A stretch of DNA of 64,000 bases from Halogranum gelatinilyticum (GCF_900103715.1 NZ_FNHL01000004.1:248001-312000), one strand, 5' to 3'; counted from the stretch's first letter, positions 35,489 to 44,136 are shown. Numbers and translations are program-made. The notes: a model not told the origin generated them from the letters alone.

Positions 35489-36010
35489 TCAGCCGTCGAG
35501 GTCGAGACCGTTTCGCTCGGAGAACTCTTCGGGCGTGTCGTCGACGCGCTCGAAGGGACCGAAGTCCCGCTCGTGGTGGCGGATGGTCTGTTCGACGATC
35601 CACGAGCTGAACGTCTCGTCGAAACACCAGTCGTCGTCGGGGCAGTCGACGCCGAACCGGTCGTCGGTGGCGAAGGCGACGTAGACGTGGTAGAAGCCGA
35701 GGATGACGTCGGCGAACTCGCGGGCTTTCGTCCCGCAGTCGCTGCGTTTCTCGGCCAGCTCCTCCCTGCCAGCGTCGGTGATGGCGAAGTACTTCCGGTC
35801 GGGTTCGTCCTCGCGTTCGACGCGTTCGGTCCAGCCCTTGTCCTCGAACTTGTAGAGGATGGGGTAGACGGAGCCGTAGGAGGGTTCCCAGTGGCCGCCG
35901 CTGAGGTCCTGAATCTCCTTGAGAATCTCGTAGCCGTAGCACGGCTTCTCCTCCAGGAGTTCGAGGACGAGATACGAGATCAGTCCTTTCGGTGGGCCAC
36001 TCTTCCGCAT
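35489..36010 (-). CDS. PadR-family transcriptional regulator
   Basis: A 173-residue winged-helix regulator. The PadR signature is clear: LISYLVLELLEEKPCYGYEILKEIQDLSGGHWEPSYGSVYPILYKFEDKGWTER, then EDEPDRKYFAITDAGREEL as the wing. The C-terminal part (about 95-173) is acidic and helical for dimerisation or sensing and contains two Cys residues (CPDDDWC). The ATG at 36010 is preferred since the upstream frame is basic. It is divergent from pitA across 110 bp and so probably controls pitA and itself. Confidence 0.92.
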   Translation of the reverse strand: MRKSGPPKGLISYLVLELLEEKPCYGYEILKEIQDLSGGHWEPSYGSVYPILYKFEDKGWTERVEREDEPDRKYFAITDAGREELAEKRSDCGTKAREFADVILGFYHVYVAFATDDRFGVDCPDDDWCFDETFSSWIVEQTIRHHERDFGPFERVDDTPEEFSERNGLDLDG

Positions 36011-36120
36011 TGTCGCTTCGTTTCCTGGGTGCTCGTGAAAGGGTTTCGGTCGCTTCGAGCGTGCCGTGGCGACGCGGCGAACACGCAAACCCCATACGAA
36101 TGCGGGCCAAACCCCAGCGT

Positions 36121-37641
36121 ATGCCGACGGCACCACAGACCGACGAAGGGTGGTACGTGCTGCACGACTTCCGCAGCGTCGACTGGGACGCCTGGCGCGA
36201 CGCTCCCGAGCGCGCGCGACAGCGAGCCACCGACGAGGGGATCGCCTACCTCGAAGACCACGAAGCCGTCGCCGACGCCGACGAGGGTGCCTCCGCCGTC
36301 TTCTCCGTGCTCGGCCACAAGGCCGACCTGCTGGTCGTCCACTTCCGGCCGACGCTCGACGCGCTCTCGGCGGCCGAGCGACGCTTCGAGGGCACTGCGC
36401 TCGCAGGCTTCACCGAGCAGACGACCTCCTACGTCTCCGTCACAGAAGTCTCGGGCTACGTCTCCGACGACTGGTTCGACGGCAACAAAGACGACATCGA
36501 CGAGGGACTGCGCCGCTACATCGAGGGGAAACTGAAGCCCGACATCCCGGACGACGGCTACGTCTCGTTCTACCCGATGAGCAAGCGTCGCGGCGAGGAG
36601 TACAACTGGTACGACCTCTCGTTCGACGAGCGCGCCGAACTGATGGCGGGCCACGGCGACACGGGCCGGGAGTACGCCGGCAAGATCAAGCAGGTCATCG
36701 CCTCCTCCGTCGGCTTCGACGACCACGAGTGGGGCGTGACGCTCTTCTCCGACGACCCCGCGCACATCAAGGACATCGTCTACGAGATGCGCTTCGACGA
36801 GGCCTCCTCGCGCTACGGCGAGTTCGGCCAGTTCTACGTCGGCCGCCGCTTCCCGCCCTCGGACCTCGGAGCCTACCTCGACGGCCAGCCGGTGCCGACG
36901 AGCGAGCACGAGAGCCACCACGGCCACAGTGACGCCGCGGGCCACCCCCACGGCGAGAGCGAGGGCCACGACAGCCACGCCCACGCCCACGGCGACGAGG
37001 GCGACCACGGCCACGACGACGCGGCGGGACACCCCCACGGTGGCGGCGAGGACGACGAGGAGAGCATCCGCGGCGAACTGGAGGAGCTCAACATCTACGC
37101 GGGCAAGCCCCACGGCGAGGACGTGTATGCGACCGTCCTCTACTCGGAGGCCGACTCCGAGGAGCTGTTCGACGAGGTCAACGGCCTGCGGAAGAACTTC
37201 GACCACTACGGCACGCACGTCAAGACCGCCGTCTACGAGGCCAACGGGCGCGACCGCGCGGCTGTCGTGAGCATCTGGGAGACCGCGAGCGCGGCCGACA
37301 CCGCCGCGGGCTTCCTCTCGGAGCTGCCGGGCATCGTCGAGCGCGCCGGCGAGGAGTCCGGCTTCGGGACGATGGGGATGTTCTACACCGTCAAGCCCGA
37401 TTACCGGGAGGACTTCGTCGAGAAGTTCGGGACCGTCGGCGGCGTCCTCGCGGACATCGACGGTCACCACGACACGGACCTGATGGTCAACGTGGAGGAC
37501 GAGAACGATATGTTCATCGCGAGCCAGTGGCGGTCGAAGGAGGACGCGATGGGCTTCTTCCGCTCGGACGCCTTCCGCGACACGGTGTCGTGGGGTCGCG
37601 ACGTGCTGGCGGACCGGCCGCGACACGTCTTCCTGGCCTGA
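36121..37641 (+). CDS. pitA: Heme-binding chlorite dismutase-like/ABM fusion protein (PitA type)
   Basis: A 506-residue fusion. Residues 1-255 are a chlorite-dismutase/HemQ-like domain (EGWYVLHDFRSVDWDAW, SFYPMSKRR, YNWYDLSFDERAELMAGHGDTGREYAGKIKQV), which binds heme or coproheme. Residues about 263-313 form a His/Gly/Asp-rich linker (HESHHGHSDAAGHPHG and related), probably metal-binding. Residues about 325-506 carry antibiotic-biosynthesis-monooxygenase-like (ABM) repeats. This order is known from haloarchaeal PitA. The ATG at 36121 is the start of haloarchaeal-type composition. It is divergent from padR, a likely regulator. Confidence 0.92.
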   Translation: MPTAPQTDEGWYVLHDFRSVDWDAWRDAPERARQRATDEGIAYLEDHEAVADADEGASAVFSVLGHKADLLVVHFRPTLDALSAAERRFEGTALAGFTEQTTSYVSVTEVSGYVSDDWFDGNKDDIDEGLRRYIEGKLKPDIPDDGYVSFYPMSKRRGEEYNWYDLSFDERAELMAGHGDTGREYAGKIKQVIASSVGFDDHEWGVTLFSDDPAHIKDIVYEMRFDEASSRYGEFGQFYVGRRFPPSDLGAYLDGQPVPTSEHESHHGHSDAAGHPHGESEGHDSHAHAHGDEGDHGHDDAAGHPHGGGEDDEESIRGELEELNIYAGKPHGEDVYATVLYSEADSEELFDEVNGLRKNFDHYGTHVKTAVYEANGRDRAAVVSIWETASAADTAAGFLSELPGIVERAGEESGFGTMGMFYTVKPDYREDFVEKFGTVGGVLADIDGHHDTDLMVNVEDENDMFIASQWRSKEDAMGFFRSDAFRDTVSWGRDVLADRPRHVFLA

Positions 37642-37711
37642 CGTCGTTCACATCGGCAGAGACTGGCCAGTATCCGAACGTCTTTTTTCGAGGGCCGCCG
37701 ACCGAGGAGCC

Positions 37712-39286
37712 GTGCCCTCCCACGAGTTACACTATACCCGCCGGACAGCCCTCGCTCTCCTCGGAACGACGCTGAGCAGTGTCGGTCTCGTGCAGGCGAG
37801 CCAAGAGACGACGACACCGTCGGCGGCGAACGCCACGACGACAGACGCACCGGAGACCAGCGACGCCGCGACGATGTCGGCACCACCCGCACCAGCCCCG
37901 ACCGGAAGCCATCCGATGTTTGGCGTCGATACCACCCGGACCGGCTACGCGCCCGAGGAGTCCGGGCCGGGTGAGCCAGTGTCGCCGTGGTGGTGCATCG
38001 GGGTCGACGGGAGCCGACTCACGCCGATGACACTGGTCGACGGACGGCTCTACGTCGGCAGTCCGGGTGGCGGTCTCCGCGCACTCGACCCGACGACCGG
38101 CGAGACGGTGTGGGAAACGCGGTTCGAGACCTATCCGAACGCACCGACCGTCGCCGGCGACCGCCTGTTCACGAGCGACGGGACCGCCGTCTACGCACTC
38201 GGGGTCGAGAGTGGCAGGGAACTCTGGTCGAAGCGGTTCGGCGCACAGCTCTGGACATCCGTCCTCGTGGCCGACGGTGGCCCCGGCGACCCGACGCTGT
38301 TCGTCGTGAGAGACGAGATTCGCGAATCGGACGGCGACAGCGACGCCGAGCGGGAGCCGGACAGTCCCCGACTGTTCGCACTCGACGGGGCGGACGGTGC
38401 GGTTCGGTGGGACGCTCCGCTCGAACACGGACCGCTGTACGGCTCGCTCGCCGCCCGCGACGGTGCCGTCTACGGCGGTGGTAAGTTCGGGCTCGCTGCG
38501 TTCGACGCGGCCACCGGGGAACGACAGTGGCACGCGGACATCGGTCGGGCGACGAATCCTGCGGTCGGCGACGGCTCCGTCTTCGTCGGGACCGACGCCG
38601 CGACCGTCCACGCACTCGACCCGAACGATGGGAGCGAGCAGTGGGCGGTCGAGCTCCCGAACGCCGGGAGCGAGGAGCGACAGGTCGAGGTGCGTACCTC
38701 GCCGGCCGTCGCCGACGGGACCGTCTACGTCGCCGTGACCGACGGGAACCTGTACGCACTGGACGGAGAGACAGGAAGGCAGCAGTGGACCTTCGACGGC
38801 GGGACGTGGCTCGACGTCTCGCCGACGGTCGCCGGTGCAGGAACCGACGCGACCGTCTACGTCGGCAGCCGGCAGGGCAACGTCTTCGCCGTCGACGCGG
38901 CCGACGGCTCGCTCGGCTGGTCGTATCAACTGACTGGTCCCGTCGAGACGTCACCCGTCGTCGTCGACGGCACGGTCTTCGTCGGCGACGAGGAGGGGCG
39001 GGTCCACGCGCTCGTCGGCGAGTCGGTCGCAGTGGAGACAGAAGGCTGTCGCGTCGCCGAGCGGACGCCGACGCCACAGCCGTCGAGCGAGGACAGTGAC
39101 AACGACGGCGTCCCCGACAGACAGGACTACGCTCCGCGAGACAGCAGCGTCCAGCGACGGAGCGACCTCACCACGGCCGACGAAGAAGAGCCGGGATTCT
39201 TCGCGGGCGTCGGCGTCGGGACGGCGGTCGCCGCGTTCGGGGCCGGGACGGGCTGGTGGCTCGGCCAACGTGGCGACGGAGAGTAA
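37712..39286 (+). CDS. Secreted PQQ-like beta-propeller protein, Tat-exported and C-terminally anchored
   Basis: A 524-residue protein read from a GTG at 37712. A Tat signal (TRRTALALLGTT, 9-20) is followed by a Thr/Ala/Pro-rich linker (about 31-65), then about seven propeller blades with PQQ-like motifs such as GGLRALDPTTGETVWE, TAVYALGVESGRELW, ATVHALDPNDGSEQW and GNLYALDGETGRQQW. Near the C terminus is a thrombospondin-type calcium-binding motif DSDNDGVPDRQDYAPRD, and a last hydrophobic segment (about 500-517) is a membrane anchor. It likely acts in the envelope as a scaffold or enzyme; PQQ binding is not proven. Confidence 0.9.
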   Translation: MPSHELHYTRRTALALLGTTLSSVGLVQASQETTTPSAANATTTDAPETSDAATMSAPPAPAPTGSHPMFGVDTTRTGYAPEESGPGEPVSPWWCIGVDGSRLTPMTLVDGRLYVGSPGGGLRALDPTTGETVWETRFETYPNAPTVAGDRLFTSDGTAVYALGVESGRELWSKRFGAQLWTSVLVADGGPGDPTLFVVRDEIRESDGDSDAEREPDSPRLFALDGADGAVRWDAPLEHGPLYGSLAARDGAVYGGGKFGLAAFDAATGERQWHADIGRATNPAVGDGSVFVGTDAATVHALDPNDGSEQWAVELPNAGSEERQVEVRTSPAVADGTVYVAVTDGNLYALDGETGRQQWTFDGGTWLDVSPTVAGAGTDATVYVGSRQGNVFAVDAADGSLGWSYQLTGPVETSPVVVDGTVFVGDEEGRVHALVGESVAVETEGCRVAERTPTPQPSSEDSDNDGVPDRQDYAPRDSSVQRRSDLTTADEEEPGFFAGVGVGTAVAAFGAGTGWWLGQRGDGE

Positions 39287-39297
39287 AGAGAGCGTCG

Positions 39298-39486
39298 TCA
39301 GTCGTCGGCGCGGACGTAGCCCGCGACGCCCAGCAGCCCACCGAGGAGCGTCGCGAGTGCCCACTTCGGCCCGTCGTCACGGCCCGACGAGCGGGCGTGG
39401 GCGACGACACCCGCAGCGAGCACCGAGTGGACGACGAGCGTGACGGTGACGACGACGCCGAGCAGGCGTCGAATCGAGCGGTTCAT
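39298..39486 (-). CDS. Small two-helix membrane protein
   Basis: A 62-residue protein starting MNRSIRRLLGVVVTVTLVVHSVL with two hydrophobic segments (about 8-27 and 43-56), a basic start and an acidic end (RADD). It lies 8 bp downstream of the aldo/keto reductase gene on the same strand and may be co-transcribed. No family can be named. Confidence 0.55.
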   Translation of the reverse strand: MNRSIRRLLGVVVTVTLVVHSVLAAGVVAHARSSGRDDGPKWALATLLGGLLGVAGYVRADD

Positions 39487-39494
39487 GGTTCGGC

Positions 39495-40553
39495 TCAGTC
39501 GTCGGCGACCTGCTTGTCGACGCCGGCGGCGCGGATGTCCTCGCCACCCATCGACGACCGGAGGCTGTCCATGCCGTCGGCGCGGTCGATGCCGAAGTTG
39601 TCCTGGTAGAGTTCCTCCACGCGCTGAACCTCCTCGTCGGAGAGTGGCGGCGTCTCGGAGGCAGCGGCCCACTCGCGGATGTCGTCGGCGGTGTAGAACG
39701 TCGGCGTGACGGAGGCGACGGCGTCGTGGCTGAGGAGCCACTGGATGGCGGCCTGCCCCATCGTCCGCTCGCCGTCGCGTTCGAGGAACCGCAGGGTCTC
39801 GAGTTTCTCCCAGCCCGTCTCGTACCACGCGTCGGGGCGGAAGCCGCGGTGGTCGCCAGCTTCGAGTTCCGTGTCGGGCCGGACGTGTTCGTTCAGCAGT
39901 CCCGAGGAGTGCGGGACGCGGGCGATGACGGAGGTATCCGCGCCAATCTCCTCGATGTGGTCCAGTGCGTGGCGGCCCGGCGTCTGCTCGAAGACGTTAA
40001 AGACGGTCTGGAGACCGTCGAAGTCGAGGTCCGCAGCGGCCTCGTGTTCGGCCAGCCAGCCGATGGAGGGACCCATCGCCCAGCCGAGTGCGTCGACGAC
40101 GCCCTCCTCTCGCAACTGTTCGAGCGTCTCCATGACCTCGGGGGTCACCTCGTCGACGTTGGCGTTGTGCAGCTGGAGATACTCGATGTGGTCGGTGTCG
40201 AGTCGGTCGAGGCTGCGCTCGACGCAGGTCCGAATCCAGTCGGGCTCGAGGTTCTTCGGCAGTTCGCCGTGACCGGCCTGGGGATGGTTGTAGAAGTCGT
40301 AGCCGATTTTGGTCCCGAGCGTAATCTCGTCGCGGTACTCGTTGAGTGCCCGAGCGAGCAGCTTCTCGCTCTCGCCGTGGCCGTAGACGTCGCCCGTGTC
40401 GAAGTAGGTGATGCCCTGGTCCAGCGCGAGTTGGACCATCTCGATGGTCTCCTCGTCCGAGCGGTCGCCCCACCAGTCCGTCCCGACGACCCACGCGCCG
40501 AAGCCGACTTCGCTCACTTCGATGCCGGAATCACCGAGCGTACGGTAGTTCAT
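39495..40553 (-). CDS. Aldo/keto reductase
   Basis: A 352-residue NAD(P)H-dependent oxidoreductase. Family blocks are MNYRTLGDSGIEVSEVGFGAW at the N terminus, the catalytic Asp/Tyr in YFDTGDVYGHGESEKLL, the Lys in TLGTKIGYD, and the His equivalent in YLQLHNAN. The C-terminal GQAAIQWLLSHDAVASVTPTFYTADDIREW is typical of the AKR family. The ATG at 40553 is the conserved start. Substrate is not predictable; the class often reduces sugars or aldehydes. It is divergent from a hexapeptide acyltransferase gene. Confidence 0.93.
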   Translation of the reverse strand: MNYRTLGDSGIEVSEVGFGAWVVGTDWWGDRSDEETIEMVQLALDQGITYFDTGDVYGHGESEKLLARALNEYRDEITLGTKIGYDFYNHPQAGHGELPKNLEPDWIRTCVERSLDRLDTDHIEYLQLHNANVDEVTPEVMETLEQLREEGVVDALGWAMGPSIGWLAEHEAAADLDFDGLQTVFNVFEQTPGRHALDHIEEIGADTSVIARVPHSSGLLNEHVRPDTELEAGDHRGFRPDAWYETGWEKLETLRFLERDGERTMGQAAIQWLLSHDAVASVTPTFYTADDIREWAAASETPPLSDEEVQRVEELYQDNFGIDRADGMDSLRSSMGGEDIRAAGVDKQVADD

Positions 40554-40640
40554 ACCTAGGCCGTAGCTTCCCGGCCACTTAGCCGAAACGGTTCGCCGGA
40601 AAACCCATGCTGTCGTGTGTCGTGTCGACCGGGAATCGCC

Positions 40641-40680
40641 TCCGACAGCCCCCGACAACCCCCGACAACCCCCGACAGCC
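40641..40680. repeat. Four 10-bp tandem repeats, G-rich on the minus strand
   Basis: Units at 40641, 40651, 40661 and 40671 follow the pattern cccgacaacc (first unit starts with t, first and last have cagcc). The minus strand has three G5 tracts separated by TTGTC plus flanking GG, so a quadruplex is conceivable. The 10-bp period equals about one helical turn. They lie in the 298-bp divergent region between the aldo/keto reductase and acyltransferase genes, which contains no gene; a TATA-like ttcatatg is near 40822-40829. Confidence 0.75.
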
Positions 40681-40851
40681 GCGCCATCACTTCCGTCTCG
40701 GAACGTCCCGGTGCACTGTTCAGCCCAACGCACCGCACCGGGGGACGGACGCTGGCCGTCCAGAAGGAGGCAAAACCGGCCGCCAGCGTCGGGGTCTGAC
40801 GCCTCCGTTACACACCCGAATTCATATGGGTAGCCCCACCGAACAGCCCCC

Positions 40852-41772
40852 ATGACCAAGCGCCACGTCTCCCTGCCCGAGGAGGCAGAATCCGGGCTAC
40901 AGGCGTTCATCGACGAGGTCGACGAGCGACTCTCCGGCGACGAGAGCACCTGTACAGTCGTCGAAGACACGCTTATCGACCTCTTCGGCGACCGCGACGC
41001 CTACGAGCGGTGGCAGGCTGGTGCGGACGTCAGCCCCGCCGAGCGCGTCCGACTGCAGGGCTACGACCCCTGTAACTCCACACTGGAGTCCGAATACTAC
41101 GCCGAGAAGGACGAAGAGCGGTACAAACGCTCGAAACATCTCCAGTGGCTCTGGCGGCAGTTCGACGCGACGCCGATGGCCGACAACGTCGAGTTCGCGC
41201 TGCGGTTCCGCCAGATGCTCGCGAACCATCTCTTCGACGAGGCGGGCGACAACCTCCGCATCTTTAAGGGCGTCTCCTTCTCCTACGGCCACAACATCTC
41301 CATCGGCGACAACACCGTCGTCCACGACAACGTCCATCTCGACGACCGCGGCAAACTGACCATCGGCAACCGGGTCTCTATCTCCGACAACGCCCACCTC
41401 TACAGCCACGACCACGACGTCGTCGACCAGACCGAGGTGCGGAACTTCCACACCGTCGTCGAGGACGACGTCCGGATCACCTACGACGCGATGGTCCGCG
41501 CTGGCTCCCGCGTCGGCGAGAACGCCATCGTCGGTGCCCGCGCGAACGTCCAGGGCGACGTACCCGCCCACCACATCGTCGTCGGCGCGCCCGCACAGAG
41601 CGTCAAGATCAAGCCCGGCTTCGAGGACGAGGCCGAGGAGATCGGCGACGGCAAACTCGTCAGTCGCCAAGACGAACGAGAGATTCCCTACGACCTCCCC
41701 GAGAACTTCGAGCCCTTCGACGAGTTCCAGCGGGACGTCGGCGGTCCCGTGACGCCGCACAAGCAGCCCTGA
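40852..41772 (+). CDS. Left-handed beta-helix (hexapeptide) acyltransferase
   Basis: A 306-residue protein. The N-terminal 110 residues are helical (LPEEAESGLQAFIDEVDERL, then YKRSKHLQWLWRQFDATP). From about residue 135 hexapeptide repeats build a left-handed beta helix: ISIGDNTVVHDNVHLDDRGKLTIGNRVSISDNAHLYSHDHDV, VEDDVRITYDAMVRAGSRVGENAIVGARANVQGDVPAHHIVVGAPA. The SHDHD/GAPA pattern is typical of O- or N-acyltransferases of the maltose/galactoside acetyltransferase group. The acyl acceptor is unknown. The ATG at 40852 starts MTKRHVSLPEEAES. Confidence 0.9.
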   Translation: MTKRHVSLPEEAESGLQAFIDEVDERLSGDESTCTVVEDTLIDLFGDRDAYERWQAGADVSPAERVRLQGYDPCNSTLESEYYAEKDEERYKRSKHLQWLWRQFDATPMADNVEFALRFRQMLANHLFDEAGDNLRIFKGVSFSYGHNISIGDNTVVHDNVHLDDRGKLTIGNRVSISDNAHLYSHDHDVVDQTEVRNFHTVVEDDVRITYDAMVRAGSRVGENAIVGARANVQGDVPAHHIVVGAPAQSVKIKPGFEDEAEEIGDGKLVSRQDEREIPYDLPENFEPFDEFQRDVGGPVTPHKQP

Positions 41773-41928
41773 GTCTCGAACGGCGGACGGCAGACTGTTC
41801 TCGGGTCCTGTCGCTCGGTCCAGTGATTCGACGTGTAGCGGTGGCAACGGCGGTAGACGACCGCTCCGACCGACGTGAGTCGTCAGTCGACCGAAGCAAC
41901 AAAGTTCCTTGAGAACATAGCACATGGT

Positions 41929-42234
41929 ATGGAGTGGTTCGCCTGGGTCGCACTCTACGCCGTGGCCCTCGTCGTGTTCCAGGTCCTGGTCTACAGATAT
42001 CTGTGGACGCAGGAGGAGCCGTTCGAGCGGCGGACCGCCCGGTCCAGCGAAAGCGAGGGACCGGAGCGTGCCCGACACGTCGGTCCCGAACCCTCGACGG
42101 GCGTGTGGACCGAGTCGCGGCCCGCCGACGTCGACGGTCTCACCGGCGACCGCAGCTGCCCGCACTGCGGTGAGACGAACGAGCCGGAGCCGATGTTCAC
42201 CTTCTGTCGCAACTGCGCCGGGCGGCTGGCGTAG
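41929..42234 (+). CDS. Membrane-anchored zinc-ribbon protein
   Basis: A 101-residue protein starting MEWFAWVALYAVALVVFQVLVY, with one N-terminal transmembrane helix (about 3-22), a hydrophilic linker, and a C-terminal zinc ribbon with CPHC and CRNC (last 24 residues: SCPHCGETNEPEPMFTFCRNC). Such anchored ribbons are common in haloarchaea but uncharacterised. The ATG at 41929 is preferred over upstream starts because it begins at the membrane helix. An overlapping frame starting 5 bp earlier is a basic shadow. Confidence 0.78.
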   Translation: MEWFAWVALYAVALVVFQVLVYRYLWTQEEPFERRTARSSESEGPERARHVGPEPSTGVWTESRPADVDGLTGDRSCPHCGETNEPEPMFTFCRNCAGRLA

Positions 42235-42278
42235 CTTCCAACGCCTCCCTTTTCACTCTCGTCGTCGTAGCCGCGGCC

Positions 42279-43004
42279 ATGTCCCGCAGTATCGCCATCA
42301 ACGTCGGAGCCAACACCAACCAGCCCGGCGTCCGCGGCCCGATCTACGCCGACGGCCGCTTCGAGTACGTCCCGATTCCCGAAGAGGAGCCGACGAGCGA
42401 GTCGGTTCCGACCTACGCCGACCTCGACCTCGCCGTCGACCTCCCCGACGGTGCCGCCAATCTACCAGTTCACCTCGACCCGGAGTTCGCCGAGTATCCG
42501 ACGTGTGACCGCTACACCTACGGCGACGACCACGGCGTGAAAGCCGGGCCGCTCTCGAAACTCGACCCCGGCGACTCGCTGTTCTTCTATGCGACGCTGA
42601 CGTTCCACGGCGACGAAGCGGGCGCGGCCGACTGGGTCACCCCGGACTGGGGGACCTACCTCATCGGCGAGTTCCGCGTCGTCCGCGCGGTGACGGGCGA
42701 CGAGTACGACGCTCTCGCTCCCGACGAGCAGGCCGTCTTCGCCAACAACGCCCACGTCAAACGCGACCCGTTCGACGCGAAGGTCCTCGTCGAGGGCGGC
42801 GAGGACTCACGGCTGTTCGACCACGCGGTCCCGCTCTCGACGGCCGAGGCGGGCGTCGACGCGAACCGCCTCGTCACCGAGCTGTCGAACGACTCCGGCA
42901 AGGGACCGTGGTGGCGACGGCGGCTCTGGTTCGACGAAGGAGCGACGAGCGAACTCCGCGCGCTGGTCGACGCGTGGCCCGAGGGCGACGTGTCGGCACC
43001 GTAG
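42279..43004 (+). CDS. Nmad3-like putative nucleotide-modification-associated protein
   Basis: A 241-residue protein starting MSRSIAINVGANTNQPGVRGPIYADGRFEYVPIPE. This N-terminal pattern (IxVGANTNxxGVRGPIxxDGxFEYVPIPE) recalls the nucleotide modification associated domain 3 (Nmad3), proposed by comparative genomics to act in DNA-base modification. Support elsewhere: YTYGDDHGVKAGPLSKLDPGDSLFFYATLTF and GTYLIGEFRVVRAVTG. No enzyme signature is evident and no other modification genes flank it, so function is uncertain. Its 3' end, with the stop codon, is the first unit of a 19-bp tandem repeat. Confidence 0.65.
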   Translation: MSRSIAINVGANTNQPGVRGPIYADGRFEYVPIPEEEPTSESVPTYADLDLAVDLPDGAANLPVHLDPEFAEYPTCDRYTYGDDHGVKAGPLSKLDPGDSLFFYATLTFHGDEAGAADWVTPDWGTYLIGEFRVVRAVTGDEYDALAPDEQAVFANNAHVKRDPFDAKVLVEGGEDSRLFDHAVPLSTAEAGVDANRLVTELSNDSGKGPWWRRRLWFDEGATSELRALVDAWPEGDVSAP

Positions 43005-43044
43005 TCACGTGTCGGCATCGTGGTGACACGTCGGCATCGTAGTG
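42988..43044. repeat. 19-bp tandem repeat spanning a stop codon
   Basis: Three 19-bp units (42988, 43007, 43026) of the form acgtgtcggcatcgtagtg overlap the end of the Nmad3-like gene; the first contains its TAG (43002-43004). Units differ at a few positions. This is the second place in the window where a gene terminus has been tandemly copied (compare 25844-25953). Confidence 0.8.
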
Positions 43045-43125
43045 ACGGTCGAAACCACATGACGTGTCGGAGTGAAGACACCCACCGACAGACGAGGTTA
43101 TCCGTGCAGCACGCTAACAGAAGTC

Positions 43126-43734
43126 ATGTCTACAGCCGCAGGTGACGGGACGACGAACGTCGAGCATCGGACAGTCCAGGGACGCGAAGCGCGGGTGTAC
43201 AGCGTCCCGGACGAACTCTACATCGAGTGGCGGCCGGGCAGACCGGTCTACTTCGGGGTGAAAGTCGGCGACCGCATCAAGGACGCCGACCGCGACGTCG
43301 AGTCGGCGCACATCACCGAGTGGGAGGTTGTCGAAATCACGCCCGAGCAGGTTGTCGGCGTCGACGAGCGGACCGGCGAGCGGACGGTGTGGGAACGCCG
43401 CGAACTCGAACAGGGGCTGTTGCTCCGCCGCTACGCGACGAACCTCTCGGGGTTCGCGACCGTCGTCGTCCACACGGTTGGCAACTGGGGGGCGTACGAG
43501 GCAGCCACCGAAGCCGGTGAGCCGGCCCGCGAACCCTGTCTCGGCGTGGTCGTCTTCGGCAACAACGGCGAGAAGTACGGCCGTCGCTACCGCTTCATCG
43601 AGCCGGGCGAGACCGCCGAAGTCGAACTCATGGACGAGGACCCGAGCATCGAACGGCTCTCCCCAGAGCTACGGGCGAAACTGGACGAGACGGTCGCAGA
43701 AGCACTGAGCGAAGACGGCCACACGGTTCGGTAA
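43126..43734 (+). CDS. Conserved haloarchaeal protein, function unknown
   Basis: A 202-residue acidic protein starting MSTAAGDGTTNVEHRTVQGREARVYSVPDELYIEWRPG. I do not recognise the family. The sequence looks like a mostly-beta domain (IEWRPGRPVYFGVKVGDRIKDAD; WEVVEITPEQVVGVDERTGERTVWERREL; TVVVHTVGNWGAYEAATE), ending in a helical acidic tail (ERLSPELRAKLDETVAEAL). No signal peptide or membrane segment. It is 121 bp downstream of the Nmad3-like gene. Confidence 0.7.
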   Translation: MSTAAGDGTTNVEHRTVQGREARVYSVPDELYIEWRPGRPVYFGVKVGDRIKDADRDVESAHITEWEVVEITPEQVVGVDERTGERTVWERRELEQGLLLRRYATNLSGFATVVVHTVGNWGAYEAATEAGEPAREPCLGVVVFGNNGEKYGRRYRFIEPGETAEVELMDEDPSIERLSPELRAKLDETVAEALSEDGHTVR

Positions 43735-43755
43735 CGGCTCGTTTTTCCGCAGGAC

Positions 43756-44136
43756 TCACACGACCCGGACCGTCACCCGTCGCGTCCGCGGCCCGTCGCA
43801 CTCGACGAAGAGCACTGACTGCCACGTCCCGAGGTCGAGCGTGCCGTCGGTGACGGGGAGGGTGACGCTGTTACCGACGAGCATCGCCCGGAGATGCGAG
43901 TCGGCGTTGCCGTCGAGTTCGTCGTGCGCCCAGCCCTCGTCGGCCACGGCGTCGGCGAGGTAGCGTTCGATGTCGCCGACGAGGCGGCGTTCGTGCTCTT
44001 GCAGACAGACACCGGCGGTCGTGTGCTCGACGAAGACGAGAGAGAGACCGGTCGCCTCGGCTGGGACGGCGTCGGCGACGCGGTCGGTGATGTCGGTGAC
44101 GCAGAGTCGCTCGTCGGTCTCGACGGTGAGTTGCAT
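43756..44136 (-). CDS. YjbQ/UPF0047 family protein
   Basis: A 126-residue protein of the YjbQ family. Signature stretches are MQLTVETDERLCVTDITDRV at the N terminus, LVFVEHTTAGVCLQEHE with conserved His, GNADSHLRAMLVGNSVTLPVTDGTLDLGTWQSVLFVECDGPRTRRV at the C terminus. Bacterial YjbQ has been linked to a weak thiamine-phosphate synthase activity; the native role is unsettled. The ATG at 44136 is preferred over one eight codons earlier. It is convergent with the preceding gene. Confidence 0.9.
   Translation of the reverse strand: MQLTVETDERLCVTDITDRVADAVPAEATGLSLVFVEHTTAGVCLQEHERRLVGDIERYLADAVADEGWAHDELDGNADSHLRAMLVGNSVTLPVTDGTLDLGTWQSVLFVECDGPRTRRVTVRVV

Noticed and set aside
36907-37060. 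DNA repeat array inside pitA
   Set aside because: The repetition follows from the His/Gly/Asp-rich protein linker; codons vary, so it is protein-level low complexity.
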